A stretch of 64,000 nt of DNA from Bryum argenteum (taxonomy: Eukaryota > Streptophyta > Bryopsida > Bryales > Bryaceae). How positions within the stretch are numbered: position 1 is the stretch's first letter; each line of letters opens with the position of its first letter. A model generated the notes under the pieces. It was given only the letters and a program-made list of their open reading frames with translations, did not search any database and was not told the origin of the DNA. Shown here piece after piece: positions 25,023-36,166 of the stretch. The position numbers and the translations under genes are program-made. The stretch covers positions 5,601,013 through 5,665,012 of the forward strand of contig CM073324.1 in the NCBI GenBank assembly GCA_037043015.1, given 5' to 3'.

Positions 25023-27447
25023 TTACATGATAGAGCAGCGGTTAGGCTTGTCCTCTGTACTGGTTGTTGCTTGATTCTGCTGCACAGTTCGACGCTGAGG
25101 CTCCTCTGGGTTGTAAGTGAACTCCGTGGTGTCCAATCCAAACTGCAAAATGTACACAACAAATGACAAAACAATTCTCGTAGTAGGAGTCGTTTTCACC
25201 TCCTCTTGCAAGATGGTGGGTTACTGGATTGGTTCCGCTTGACCACGAACCTCCTATGGCACAAGGAAGTGTGATCAAAACAGATGAAGGAACTTCTTTT
25301 AATGGTCAGAATCAATGTGGGTGTGAGGGTCAACTAGAAATTGGTTTTGATGGTTGCATACCTTTTCACGCATTCTTGCACTCCAAGCATCGTTGCGTAC
25401 TGCAGGACGTGGAGGAGCAGGAGCAGCAGCTCCGGGTTGAGCAGCAGCCCCTGCTTGATTGTTCTGGCGATTCAACAATGGCTGCCTTGTCGGTGCGAAC
25501 TCCTCGTCACTATCGTAGCCGGACCGAGAGTCGCCAGAAATTGCTCGTAATGTCATTGCAAAGAATAAACCTAAAGCCTGCACATGCTCACATTTCAATA
25601 CCATATGATACAATGATAATGCTCACTCCCCGAATATAAGAAGGATGTGTACCTCCACAATAAGCACGCCTAAAGCAACCCACTTGCAGATACCCAGGTT
25701 GTCTTCAACGAATTTCTCCACTTTGTCCAGTTGTCCTGTGGGATCATAAGGAAGATCCTGCACAAAGCCAGAGGTGTAAGGTGATCGCTAAAATAGAGGA
25801 TCAGACTGTATATGTAGATGAGAATTGTGGATTGTTTCGTGCATACCTTGCGCCAGTGCTTGTCGAAAAACAGAAAGCCAGCGAGGATAAGTTGGGCTAT
25901 GACCAAGAGAATCTGTAAACATAGATACTGTATAAAGTAGTCAAGGAGAAACATCATCTAAAAAAGCTTAAGTCACACCTAGACGTATTTGTAAGCGAGG
26001 TGGATACACAAGAGAGGCAGCAGTTGTGACTGGTCTCCGCAGCAATGTGACCTGTACAGGTGATCAAGAGTGTGGTGATTCCAACACCCAAGAAAGCGTA
26101 TATGAACCTGAACACAACCAGAAACACGCACTTTAGCACACTTCACAACAATAAAGTAAGAAACGAGATGTGGTACTCGACTTACCAAGGTGCTGGCCAG
26201 TTTGGCAATTGGACTGTTTTCTTCTCCACTGATAGAAAAGGCCTCTTGGTCTGTTGAGTGCGCACACCGAATTTCATCACAACTGTTTCGTAATTGCCCT
26301 TCCTTGAGATCGCATCAGGAGAATCAGGTGCATCAGGAGAATCAGGTGCATCGGATGGCTCAGGTTCAGGCTCCGGCTTCGGTTCAGGTGGGGCAGGAGG
26401 TGCCGGAGGTGGCTTAGCATCTGGAGCTGGCGTTGGCGGTGGTTCTGGTTTCGGCGTTGGTGGTGGAGATGGCTCCGGCTTCGGTGGTGGTTCTGGTTTT
26501 GGCGTTGGTGGTGGAGATGGCTCCGGCTTCGGTGGTGGAGAAGGCTCCGGCTTCGGTGGTGGTTCTGGTTTTGGCGTTGGTGGTGGAGATGGCTCCGGCT
26601 TCGGTGGTGGAGAAGGCTCCGGCTTCGGTGGTGGTTCTGGTTTTGGCGTTGGTGGTGGAGATGGCTCCGGCTTCGGTGGTGGAGAAGGCTCCGGCTTCGG
26701 TGGTGGTTCTGGTTTCGGTGTTGGTGGTGGAGATGGCTCTGGCTTCGGTGGTGGACTCGGCTCAGGCTTCGGTGGTGGAGTTGGTTCAGGCTTCGGTGGT
26801 GGACTCGGCACAGGCTTCGGTGGTGGACTCGGCTCAGGCTTCGGTGGTGGACTCGGCTCAGGCTTCGGTGGTGGAGTTGGTTCAGGCTTCGGTGGTGGAC
26901 TCGGTTCAGGCTTCGGAGGTGGAGTCGGTTCAGGCTTCGGTGGTGGAGTCGGCTCAGGCTTCGGAGGTGGAGTTGGTTCAGGCTTCGGTGGTGGAGTCGG
27001 CTCAGGCTTCGGGGGTGGAGTTGGCTCAGGCTTCGGTGGTGGAGTTGGCTCAGGCTTCGGAGGTGGAGTTGGCTCAGGCTTCGGTGGTGGAGTTGGCTCA
27101 GGCTTCGGAGGTGGAGTTGGCTCAGGCCTCGGTGGTGGAGTGGGTTCCGGCTTCGGAGGCGGAGTTGGCTCGGGCTTCGGTGGTGGAGTTGGCTCAGGCT
27201 TCGGAGGTGGAGGTGGTGTGGGTGTAGGATGTGGACTTGGTTCAGGAGGGGGAAGAGGAGGAGCAGGAGGAGGAGTAAAAGGAGCTGGTGACGGAGGTAT
27301 CACTGGAGAAGGAGGCGATGGAGGAGGAAAGTCATCGTGAAACTCCTTCACCATCCATAATGAATAGATGACAATAAACCCTCCGACCAAAGCCAGGAGG
27401 AAATTCGTGAATTTGAGCATACATTGAAGAAACCCCCTGCAACTCAT
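25023..27447 (-). CDS. TOM2A: TOM2A-like tetraspanin with a giant proline-rich extracellular loop
   Basis: Six exons on the minus strand: 27447-26186, 26107-26008, 25927-25847, 25757-25653, 25577-25362, 25142-25023. They give about 627 residues, whereas TOM2A homologues have about 280. The N-terminus MSCRGFLQCMLK matches the family. TM1 is about residues 13-33, TM2 421-444, TM3 455-475 and TM4 508-530. Also seen are NCCLSC, FDKHWRKDLPYDPTG, SARMREKFGLDTTEFTYNPE and a C-terminal CSIM, a CaaX prenylation box also known in TOM2A. Between TM1 and TM2 lies about 330 residues of (S/T)PPP(K/T)PEP repeats, then an Asp/Pro stretch. TOM2A is a tonoplast/membrane scaffold that tobamoviruses exploit. The repeat domain is extensin-like and, by tetraspanin topology, would face outward or into a lumen (inference). 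A leader intron may add MSGAGT upstream. Confidence 0.88.
26330..27330 (-). repeat. 24-bp-based coding repeat array encoding PPPKPEP(T/S)
   Basis: A 24-bp unit encoding eight residues is repeated dozens of times, with a higher-order variant (SPPPTPKPEPPPKPEP) in the 3' third. Because units are multiples of three, other frames stay open too, including a Gly-rich frame on the opposite strand. Copies differ mostly at third positions. Confidence 0.9.
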
Positions 27448-28596
27448 CGTGCCCGCTCCACTGATACACTCTACTTCTCTCGCGGCTACAATGCTCGTCT
27501 ACAAACCTTCACTCTCACTGATCCAAGCATCACAAACAAATCAGTCTCCACCATACAACCCTAATTGCATGGTTAAGAATCTCAACATACAGCACACAAA
27601 GAATCAATCATACTACCAATCCACCCCACACCAAGTGGACAAAGAATCAATCCTAAGATCAATCACCACTGATGTCATGGAATGTCTCTGATCAAAATGC
27701 CCTAAACCCCATTTACTAAGCCCTAAAAACAAACAATCGCAATGGCAGTCAAGAAACGAAACATCTTCCTCGCAATAGCGTACTCATACAAGCGAATCTC
27801 TCAATGGCACTCATACAAGTTATCATCCTCTAATCAATAAGAAGAATCCCTCGCAATGGCGAACACACATATTGCAATCAGTTCAAAATTGAAATCAGTC
27901 GTAGTCCTAGGAAGGAGAATAGGGGTTCTAACGCGAACCCAATGACAAGATCATTCTCACCTCATGATCGCATCGAAAGACCGAGTAAGCTCCAACAGAC
28001 CGAGTCGCTCGCTTCGCTTCCAGAATGGTTCTTCCACAAACAACATAGTCTCAGTTGATGATCCAGGAAGCAAATGAGCATATGCTGAAACGCCTATTGA
28101 GCAATGAGGGACAGGAAAAGGTATAAAGCTGGGCCTAGGGAAGCCAAGTGTAAGAAGGAGAAACCGCGCACACAGGCAGGCCCGCAACGTAGGGCGAGCT
28201 GGGCTGGCTAGATAAGCTTCCGACTGCCGGATTAGTGACCTATTAGCCCGTGTTAGTGAATAATTAGAACCTTATTAGTCACTTACTAATCGTAACTTAC
28301 TTTTCGTTTGTCGTCCGTCTTGTACGAGCACGACCGTCCACCACGTGGCAGTTGCGTAGCGCCTCCCAGACCGACCGTGGCTGACAAGTCAGGTGGAGGG
28401 GTGGTGAGACTGTCGCCTTATGGATGATATCCTGACGACCCAATTGGATGAACCTAATCATCCATCGCTCTTTCTCGTTAGTCGGTCGAGAACCTAACTT
28501 CATCCCTCATACCCTTCTCCTGAAGTTCATTCTTGAGTTCGACGTCTTGGTGCTTCCCGATTTGCCGCTGCTTCGGATTGAAGAATTTTGTTAGCG
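27448..28596. promoter_or_regulatory. Divergent promoter region of the tetraspanin and RPB6 genes, with a likely 5' UTR intron
   Basis: The start codons are 1149 bp apart, head to head. A donor at 27960/27959 and an acceptor at 27462/27461 (minus strand) would define a leader intron. Joining them creates an ATG at 27965 in frame with the tetraspanin and six codons longer. The core promoters probably lie near 28190-28550. Confidence 0.5.
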
Positions 28597-29852
28597 ATGG
28601 CGGATGAAGATTACAACGACTATGATGGTGGTGACGTCGGGTGTGTAATTCGCCTTTTTTTGGAGGTTTCTTGGGGATGCCAGTATCGGTGTTTGCTTTT
28701 CGTGATTTCTGACTTCCGCTGATTGTGGATTCTGAGTAGGTATGAGGAAGAGCCTCCGGAGCCCGATGTTGAGGTTAGTTTGCGCTTTTTCTGGTGCACA
28801 TTTGACCGGGAATTGGCTCAATTTTTCATTGGACTTGAACATTTTCAATTAGAGTTGTAAGTTCTGGCATGTTTGTTGCCGACAGCTTCTTTTGACAATG
28901 AGGGTTTACGTATCGAACTGCATGTTGGAGGCGGTTGCTTTTGTGACTTAGTCGCAATTTGGGGTTTAGGGTTTATGTTGTAGAGGGCTCATTTCTGACG
29001 ACTGCAGGACGAGGTAGAGGGGGAGGAAGAAAATGAAGATGCTCCGGATTATGAGGGGGCGGATCCCGATGTCCTGACGGAGAACGGGGAAGCTCGGAGC
29101 GACAAACCTCGAAAAACTACGAAGTATATGACGAAGTATGAACGAGCTCGAGTGCTTGGTACTCGCGCCCTCCAAATTAGGTTCGCATCCCTTATCTCAC
29201 CTCATACTATGCAATTTCCACACTCACTCATTCCTGTATGCGAGCTTATCACTATTGGAAGACACTACTAACATCTTTTGTTACTATGCCAGTATGAACG
29301 CACCCGTCATGGTTAATCTGGAAGGTGAAACTGATCCTCTTGAGGTATGTGTGTAGTGTTCACTTTGATCGCCTGTCTTCTTCATCTCTAGTTTGATCCT
29401 CCTGAATATTATGTAGCAATTGGTCGTCCGAGAAGGATGTATAAGCTTCAGAATTGTCGTACTTTTCTTTAATAAAGCGTTCTTGTGTGTCTTCTCGTTC
29501 TTTTTTCAACCTCTTCCGAGTCTTAGTAATTGTCAAGTATCGTTGCCTCTTTGCTGATGTTGAGTGAGTTTCGGGTGTGCTGGTAGTATCATTTCTGAGA
29601 CATTTGTGAATGCAGATCGCCATGAAAGAGCTTCGAGAACGAAAAATTCCGTTCACCATTCGCCGCTATCTTCCTGATGGAAGGTACGTCTTGTGTCACA
29701 ATGCAGACAATTGACCCCAACGTCGAGTTGTAAGTATTGAGGTTGGTTTTCACGTACACTAGTACTTATACTCTCCTATGGGGTGCAGTTATGAGGATTG
29801 GGGTGTGGACGAATTGATTGTCGAAGATTCATGGAGGCGCCAAGTGGGCTGA
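28597..29852 (+). CDS. RPB6: RNA polymerases I, II and III shared subunit RPB6 (RPABC2)
   Basis: Six exons: 28597-28640, 28740-28773, 29008-29180, 29293-29344, 29616-29683, 29789-29852. They join in phase to 144 residues, equal to plant NRPB6. The N-terminal half is acidic and disordered. The conserved core is [20 protein letters not shown], then [40 protein letters not shown] and the terminal DELIVED. RPB6 stabilises the clamp and contacts the largest subunit in all three nuclear polymerases. Start chosen at the ATG of [10 protein letters not shown]. It is divergent from the tetraspanin gene. No abnormality is seen. Confidence 0.97.
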
Positions 29853-31119
29853 GTATCTTACCCATCGCACCTACTCACCATGCATCAGGGGATCCTCGTT
29901 TATCTGTACATTAAAAAAACAAAAAGACTACCGGTCTCTCTTGGAGCCCAATTTTGTAATTCTGCAGAGAAGTAATGTGACTCAGCATTTTGCAGACAGT
30001 TTCTAGTTGTGAAGGGTAAAATCCTGGCCCCTCCCGCCGGAGCAGCGCTCATGTAGATTGATAGCTAAACAGAGACTCTGAGTGATGATCACACACTAAG
30101 GTATCTACTTAATTGGTGTTGGAGTGATTGTACGTTCTTGATACTGTATTCCTGGTTTTCTTTACCGATACATCCTCTTTACCTTGGTTCTAAACGATTA
30201 AGATACTACAGTTCATACTCTTTTATAATTTTGGTTAATCTTTGGTGTTCATTGGATACTGTATCCAAACAAAACCATCTAATATGTATTGTTGTTGAGG
30301 AATTTGGTTTGACATCAAATTAAGGCACAGGTTTCATAATTGATCATATCCATGGCGGAAAAAGGAAGGAGAAATGTACAGTAGATTGAAAACAGATAAT
30401 AGTGATCAAAACACTCAATAACCACCAAACAGTCCCAAACAGTGGTACGCTGCTATCAATGAGTGTTGGAATTGTCTCCAGGCCCCAAATTATATTCGAT
30501 CCAATCCCTTAAATTTTATCAGTAGGTAAGTGTATAATATAGAAATTGTACACTGCAAGAGATCACCAAGAAAGTCTAGCAAATTTTGCTTGATAACCAG
30601 AGCATCAAAAGCTTTCTTAACGATTCAGTTCAGATCATCTAATCCCTACTGGGGGTTGAACCCTACTGAACTGATCACATTAGAGCCCAAGAAATTCCGC
30701 AGATTGAGCACAATGTACATGAGGTATTTAAACTCTAAGCTCAAAGGCAAGACATGACAAATGGTGCAAATAAAATTTACCATCTCATATTTACTCAGTA
30801 TTAAGTTACAAACTTCATACAACAAGGAAACAATAGGCCAATTTCAATACTAAGTACCAGGAGAGGCCTTAGATATTGCTCCTGAACTCTTTCAATAGCT
30901 TATTGAAAGTTGGGAGTAACTGCACAGACCTTGCTTGTCAAACTTACACCAAGACTTTCTGATGAGCAGGTACAGCTCTATCAAAAGGTGGTATACTTTT
31001 GAATAAAGGAGGCACCTGTGGATGGAAGTGATGATTGAGAGCTCGCTCATAACCTCCTCGTGGCAAAATGTATTGTACAATAAGAATTAGACCATGATGA
31101 TCGAATGCTGATCCCCGAT
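29853..31119. other. 3' flanks of convergent RPB6 and branching enzyme genes
   Basis: RPB6 and the branching enzyme converge with 1267 bp between stop codons. No further gene was found. Confidence 0.5.
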
Positions 31120-34100
31120 TCACTCCGGTACCTTGTAGTACACCTGCAACCAGAACCCAGTGCAAGAGGTTATTACTGTAATCTTATATCCTGAGCAACG
31201 CTGATAAAGTCCTTTTCACATAGAAGCCTTGGCAAGATCTTAATTCGCTTCTTCGAGGATTCTAGATTGCTGTGTGTTAGATATGACGTGCTACAGCAGA
31301 CAATCGAACTTGTCAAGGACATGTGATCACTGGAACGGAATACAATACATATGCCTTCAGCCAAGTCATGGTTTTAGTAACTGAAAGCCAGTATAAGGCG
31401 TTGAAAGATACAAGACCATGTCGTCTACAGTGATTTATGGTGGCCTACAACCTCCAACTTCGCATTGAAATGCACGTAATGATAAATTTTCAGGACCTTG
31501 TACCCAAAATTCAAACTGGTCAAATTTGAGCAACATGCATGTATTTGGCTCTTATATCCAATAATCAACATGGTCAAATGGAAGTCACTTGCTGGTTCTT
31601 AAGAATAGGCAAGTGCACCATTAGGTCAACATGGTCAAATCTAGCTCGGATAACCTTAACAAAATATGTATGGTGATGACAACGACGACCAACCTGGCAA
31701 CTGCGAGAGGGAGCCATAACCATGAAGGAGTGAGGTCGGTTGTTGTAATTAGTTTCGGGCTTTCCTGGCTCTCCTTCCGGACAAGTGAAGTGATCAACAT
31801 CATGATCCACCTGCACAAGAGAGGCACTGCTGCGTAAGAACTGGTTCGAATCTTAAAGGTGTGTCTCAATCCAACCTGCCGAGAATATTTCAGAAGCCCA
31901 TAAAAGACCTTCTATATCATTCTCGAAATGAGAAAACATGCAATATTGTGGTAAGGAACTATATATATGGTCAAAGTTAAAGAATTGTTAGAGGCACCAA
32001 ACTTTGATTAGTCGTACCATATAAGAACTCCAATATAAGTAGTGTAACTAAACTAGCCCGAGCAGAATATGTCATTACCATACGGCCAAAAGAGATGACA
32101 AGATAGTTGTTAAATGATCTCGTTAGCTGAAGCATTCAAACCGAGATAACACAAGCAAGGCTTACCCGGGAGTAACCTCCAAAGTCGGAAGCATCACTAT
32201 CCAAACAGACTCGGTATTTTCCAGGTATATCGCAGCCAACCTTCAACCTGCGTGTGAAATAAGCAGAAATAGTCAAGATAACGAATCAGTGACATATTCA
32301 CAGCGATACGTCATCGGAAAGAAATCAGTTTTAAACAGGAAATCTTGAGATTTGGAGTAAAGTGATGCATTAAACTCGGTTCTCTTTCTATAGGATTTTG
32401 TGCTTGGGTCGATACTGCAGAATGTGAAGATCCTTCATATGGAAGTACCACTTACCCAGAATAAGTGTTGGTTGGATGGAAGTTAAAGACAAAGACCAAG
32501 TCTCCTCGTTCAAACACAATCAGCTACAAAACATCTCGGTTAACCACCGAATTAGAGAACGTCAATTTTTTTGAATCTAGACTAGTGAGTAAGCAGAGAC
32601 GTGAGTTAAAGATAAGATGGGAAAGAGAGAGCTGACAAACCTTTTCTGATTCACCTTGGAAGGAAACGTACTGCTTTGAGGAACTCACAAATTCAAACTC
32701 TCCATCAAGAGCCATCATTGCTCTGTTGAAGTTATTCATGAACTGTCGGCAAACAGAAAAACACAAGAAGGTCTAGGTCAGTCCAACGAACATTAAGTTA
32801 AACAAGCTCCAGCAATATAGACTCAAACAATGTAAATTCATCATAGAAGGACGCGACGAAACCAAATACGAATTGAACAGAAACAATGCCTCCAGCAACA
32901 GTGTATGAAACAAGAACCTTATATCGAAGATGGTCCTGATCCACGAGATCCCATTGCCTTCGGCATTTGTCGAATGACCAATTGTTCCCTTGTCTAGGGA
33001 AGTCAATCCACTCTGGGTGGCCAAACTGCAGCTCATACACAACAAGATATTGATCAGGATCGTGGAATAATATGAGGAGAACAGCTCAAGCACATGCCAC
33101 ACTCTTTAGTATAAGAACTTGTTACCTCATTGCCCATGAAGTTCAAGTAGCCTTCCCCCCCGAGAGCCATAGTGATAAAGTGAATCATCTGCATTCGTCA
33201 AACGGCGCGTCAGCAGATTACCCTTCATCACAATAAGACTAATGAACATGAATGATGCAAATGAAGAAATCGAGAGAAAAGATAGATCTACCTTGTGTAG
33301 TGCAATTCCTCGGTCGACAATAACATTTGCTGGTTGTAGAGCTGACATGCTAAAATACATCTCCTTGTCCATCAATAAAAATGCAAACGTCTTGTCTCCA
33401 ACCATAGACTGCATGCAACAATGCATATCAGTGTATTGCTTAGCATTTTGTAAAGAAAAAACTCAGCTAAAAAGGTTACAGATCAAACACTTGAAACGTG
33501 ATTGGATAGGTCAAATTCAGCAAAGGACTACCTGATCATGGCTCTCGGCATAACCAACACACGGCTCGGTATATCTCCGATTGGTAAGAGTGTAAACGAT
33601 ATCACCCATCTGCCATTCTTCATCTGTCCGATCTTTGAGGTACTGAATCCACTTGTCTGGAATAGCCATGGCAAGACGAAAGTCAAAGCCAATGCCTCCT
33701 TCCGACACGGGACGACAGAGAGTGGGCATGCCAGACACATCTTCTGCAATTACCGTAGCGTCGGGATAGAGGCTGTGGACGAGCTCATTGGCAAGCATCA
33801 AGTACATGACTGCTTGCACATCGGTGGCTTCACTGAAGTACTCATGGTAGTTTCCTGTGAAGACCATGTTGAGGCCATGGTGATGGTACAGCATGGACGT
33901 GATACCGTCAAAGCGGAAGCCATCGAACATGTACTCCTCCATCCACCACCGCAGATTTGAAAGCAGGAACCGCTGCACCTCCCATGAGCCATAGTTGAAC
34001 AGACGGCTGTCCCACAGCTTGTGATAACCCCGAGCACCTGTGCAAATGATATCGGCCGCTCAACTACGATATAACTGTCTTGACTTTAGGAGCAAAAAAT

Positions 34101-36166
34101 GTAATTCACTACGCAAAATAAGTCATACGAAGCCAAACCTAAGATAATTCAACATGCTCCAAGGTTGACTTCTAAAATAAGTTAGACGTTTCTCAGGTGG
34201 TAAGTAACTCTAGTGTATCACATTTAATCAGTTGCTGCTCAAAGAGTTGGCACCTGTGTGGAAGTAGGACTCTTCGGAAGCCTGGCCCAAGTCGTAGCCG
34301 GCCAACCCATCCACAGCGTTCGTGCTGGCGTGACTGTGAACTACGTCCATCAACACGCGAAGCCCCAGAGAGTGCGCCTTGTCTATAAGGTACTTCAAAT
34401 CCTCAGGAGTACCACACCGGCTGCTGGCAGCAAAGAAGTTGGTGACATGGTACCCAAAGCAACCGTAGTATGCATGCTCCATGATCGCCATCAGCTGAAT
34501 CGTGTTGTAGTTGTTAGCCTTTATTCTCGGAAGCACTTCGTCAGCGAACTCTCTGTAGGACGCCACCCGTGGCTCTTTTGAGCTCATCCCCACATGCGCC
34601 TCGTAAATTAGTGGAGCGGATGGTTTAGCTGGGCGAGCATGCTTGAATTGGTACCTGCACCACAATATCAGAAAGGTTCAGAGCATTGCCCTGTATCAAT
34701 CTCCGAAACTCGACAGTGTAAACAGTACTTTCAAAAATCCAAGGACACTAATAACACACGGATGATAGCCTTTCAAACTTGGGTGAATAGAAGGGCTCGT
34801 GCTTATTCTCATCCATGCTTCAAGAAGAAACGACATGAGCTCCCGTATCTACGTATTTTATGTATTTTCACACGTGATACGAAGAACTTGTGAACTTTCG
34901 TAAAACTATCCTACGCCGCTAACATGATGTAATACATGCAGAAATGATGTAAGTTGAATATTGATGACAGTCGCAGCTGATAATTTGTGACTTGAAGCTT
35001 TCTGAATCAAGCCACTCACAAAGACATAGAGACCAGGCTGTCCCAAGGTGAAAATTTTCATTGATAGCTTCAATCTAAAGCAAGTAGAGACTTTTCACCT
35101 TTGTGATGCAGGCGGATCCCAGTAAACGCCATCGTAATACGCAGCAAAGACAGCAGGGTCGACAATGGCGTATTTGATCCAAGCTGGAATACGATCTACC
35201 CAATTGCCATCCCGATTTCTCATCCTGAACTTCACTTTGGAGCCATGCGGGATCACTGCAACGCCTCCCACATCCGGCAACCTGATAGACCAGACGCCAA
35301 ACTGGTCCCTCTCCATGTTATGTTTGCTTCCATCCCAGTTGTTGAAGTCCCCAATCAACTGAGCTTCCCTGTGCACAACATTGGAAGTCTCAACTACAAT
35401 GCAAGAACCTTCCATCAATATGATACATACGACAGTATGAACTGAAGGCTTCTCATGCCACATGTGAAGGAAGAAGATGGCCTCTGTTATAAGTACTGAT
35501 AAGTACTGAGATAGAAAACTCACGCTGCTGCGGGCGCCCATTCCCTATATACAATGCAATTCCCCTCGTGAGTGAATCCAAACTTCTCGTAACCTACAGA
35601 TCGCACCAAGACCTTATTAGTAATGAATAGCATTGAAAGATCAGTAAAGACACTTCGTCGATTCCAGACACACAGCAGAATCAGCGCAATAGAAATGAGG
35701 AGAGAAGCGTGCGCAGTCATCAGACCTTTGGCGAAATCCTCAAGGCTTCCCTCATACTTGTCAATCTCCATCCTTCGTTTCAGGTACTCGCGAACACGGT
35801 ACTTGAGATGAGTCTGGTGAGGGGTGAGGTAAGGATCGACTTCCAGCACTTTGAGTTTCTCCATCCCATTCATGTCCTTCCATCCTGCTGGATTCTCCGG
35901 CTTGTCAGTCTTCAAACTGGCAGACTTCGCGAGAGCTGGCCTTGAAGATGGAGGCGAGCTCGCCTGGAAGCTCAAGCTTCGTGAAAGCTAAACAAACACA
36001 AAACAAACTCAACAAAAAAGCACTTCACAAAACTCATCAAATAAAAAATTCATGAAACGAAATTCGAAAAACTTACTCCTCCAACTCCCCACATGGACGT
36101 CTTGAAGTGCACCCGATGCAAACCTAAAGCGTCACAGCACGCTACCTCCCTAATTCGAACCTGCAT
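31120..36166 (-). CDS. SBE: 1,4-alpha-glucan (starch) branching enzyme, GH13
   Basis: Fourteen exons on the minus strand: 36166-36077, 35987-35726, 35593-35524, 35368-35099, 34654-34254, 34037-33532, 33408-33292, 33188-33126, 33025-32918, 32742-32641, 32523-32456, 32247-32166, 31810-31694, 31143-31120. They join in phase to about 759 residues. Order: a basic Ser-rich N-terminus (possible plastid transit peptide), a CBM48 domain ([18 protein letters not shown]), the GH13 barrel, and a C-terminal all-beta domain. Active-site blocks are DVVHSHAS (from Asp334), GFRFDG with the nucleophile Asp408, AED with Glu463, and ESHDQ with His531 and Asp532. All catalytic residues are present. The enzyme cuts alpha-1,4 chains and makes alpha-1,6 branches in starch. 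The very short last exon (VYYKVPE) is the least certain. Confidence 0.93.

Noticed and set aside
26330..27330. Regular short repeats resembling a CRISPR array
   Set aside because: The units are contiguous, with no unique spacers, and encode an in-frame peptide in a nuclear plant gene.
26294..27340. 348-codon glycine-rich ORF (GSGFGGGV repeats) on the plus strand
   Set aside because: It is the antisense of the proline-rich repeat of the tetraspanin. The 24-bp period keeps all frames open. The minus strand has membrane spans, splice sites and family matches; the plus strand has none.
31840..31852. GGTTCGAATC word resembling a tRNA B box
   Set aside because: No matching A box or cloverleaf stems nearby. 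It lies in an intron of the branching enzyme gene.
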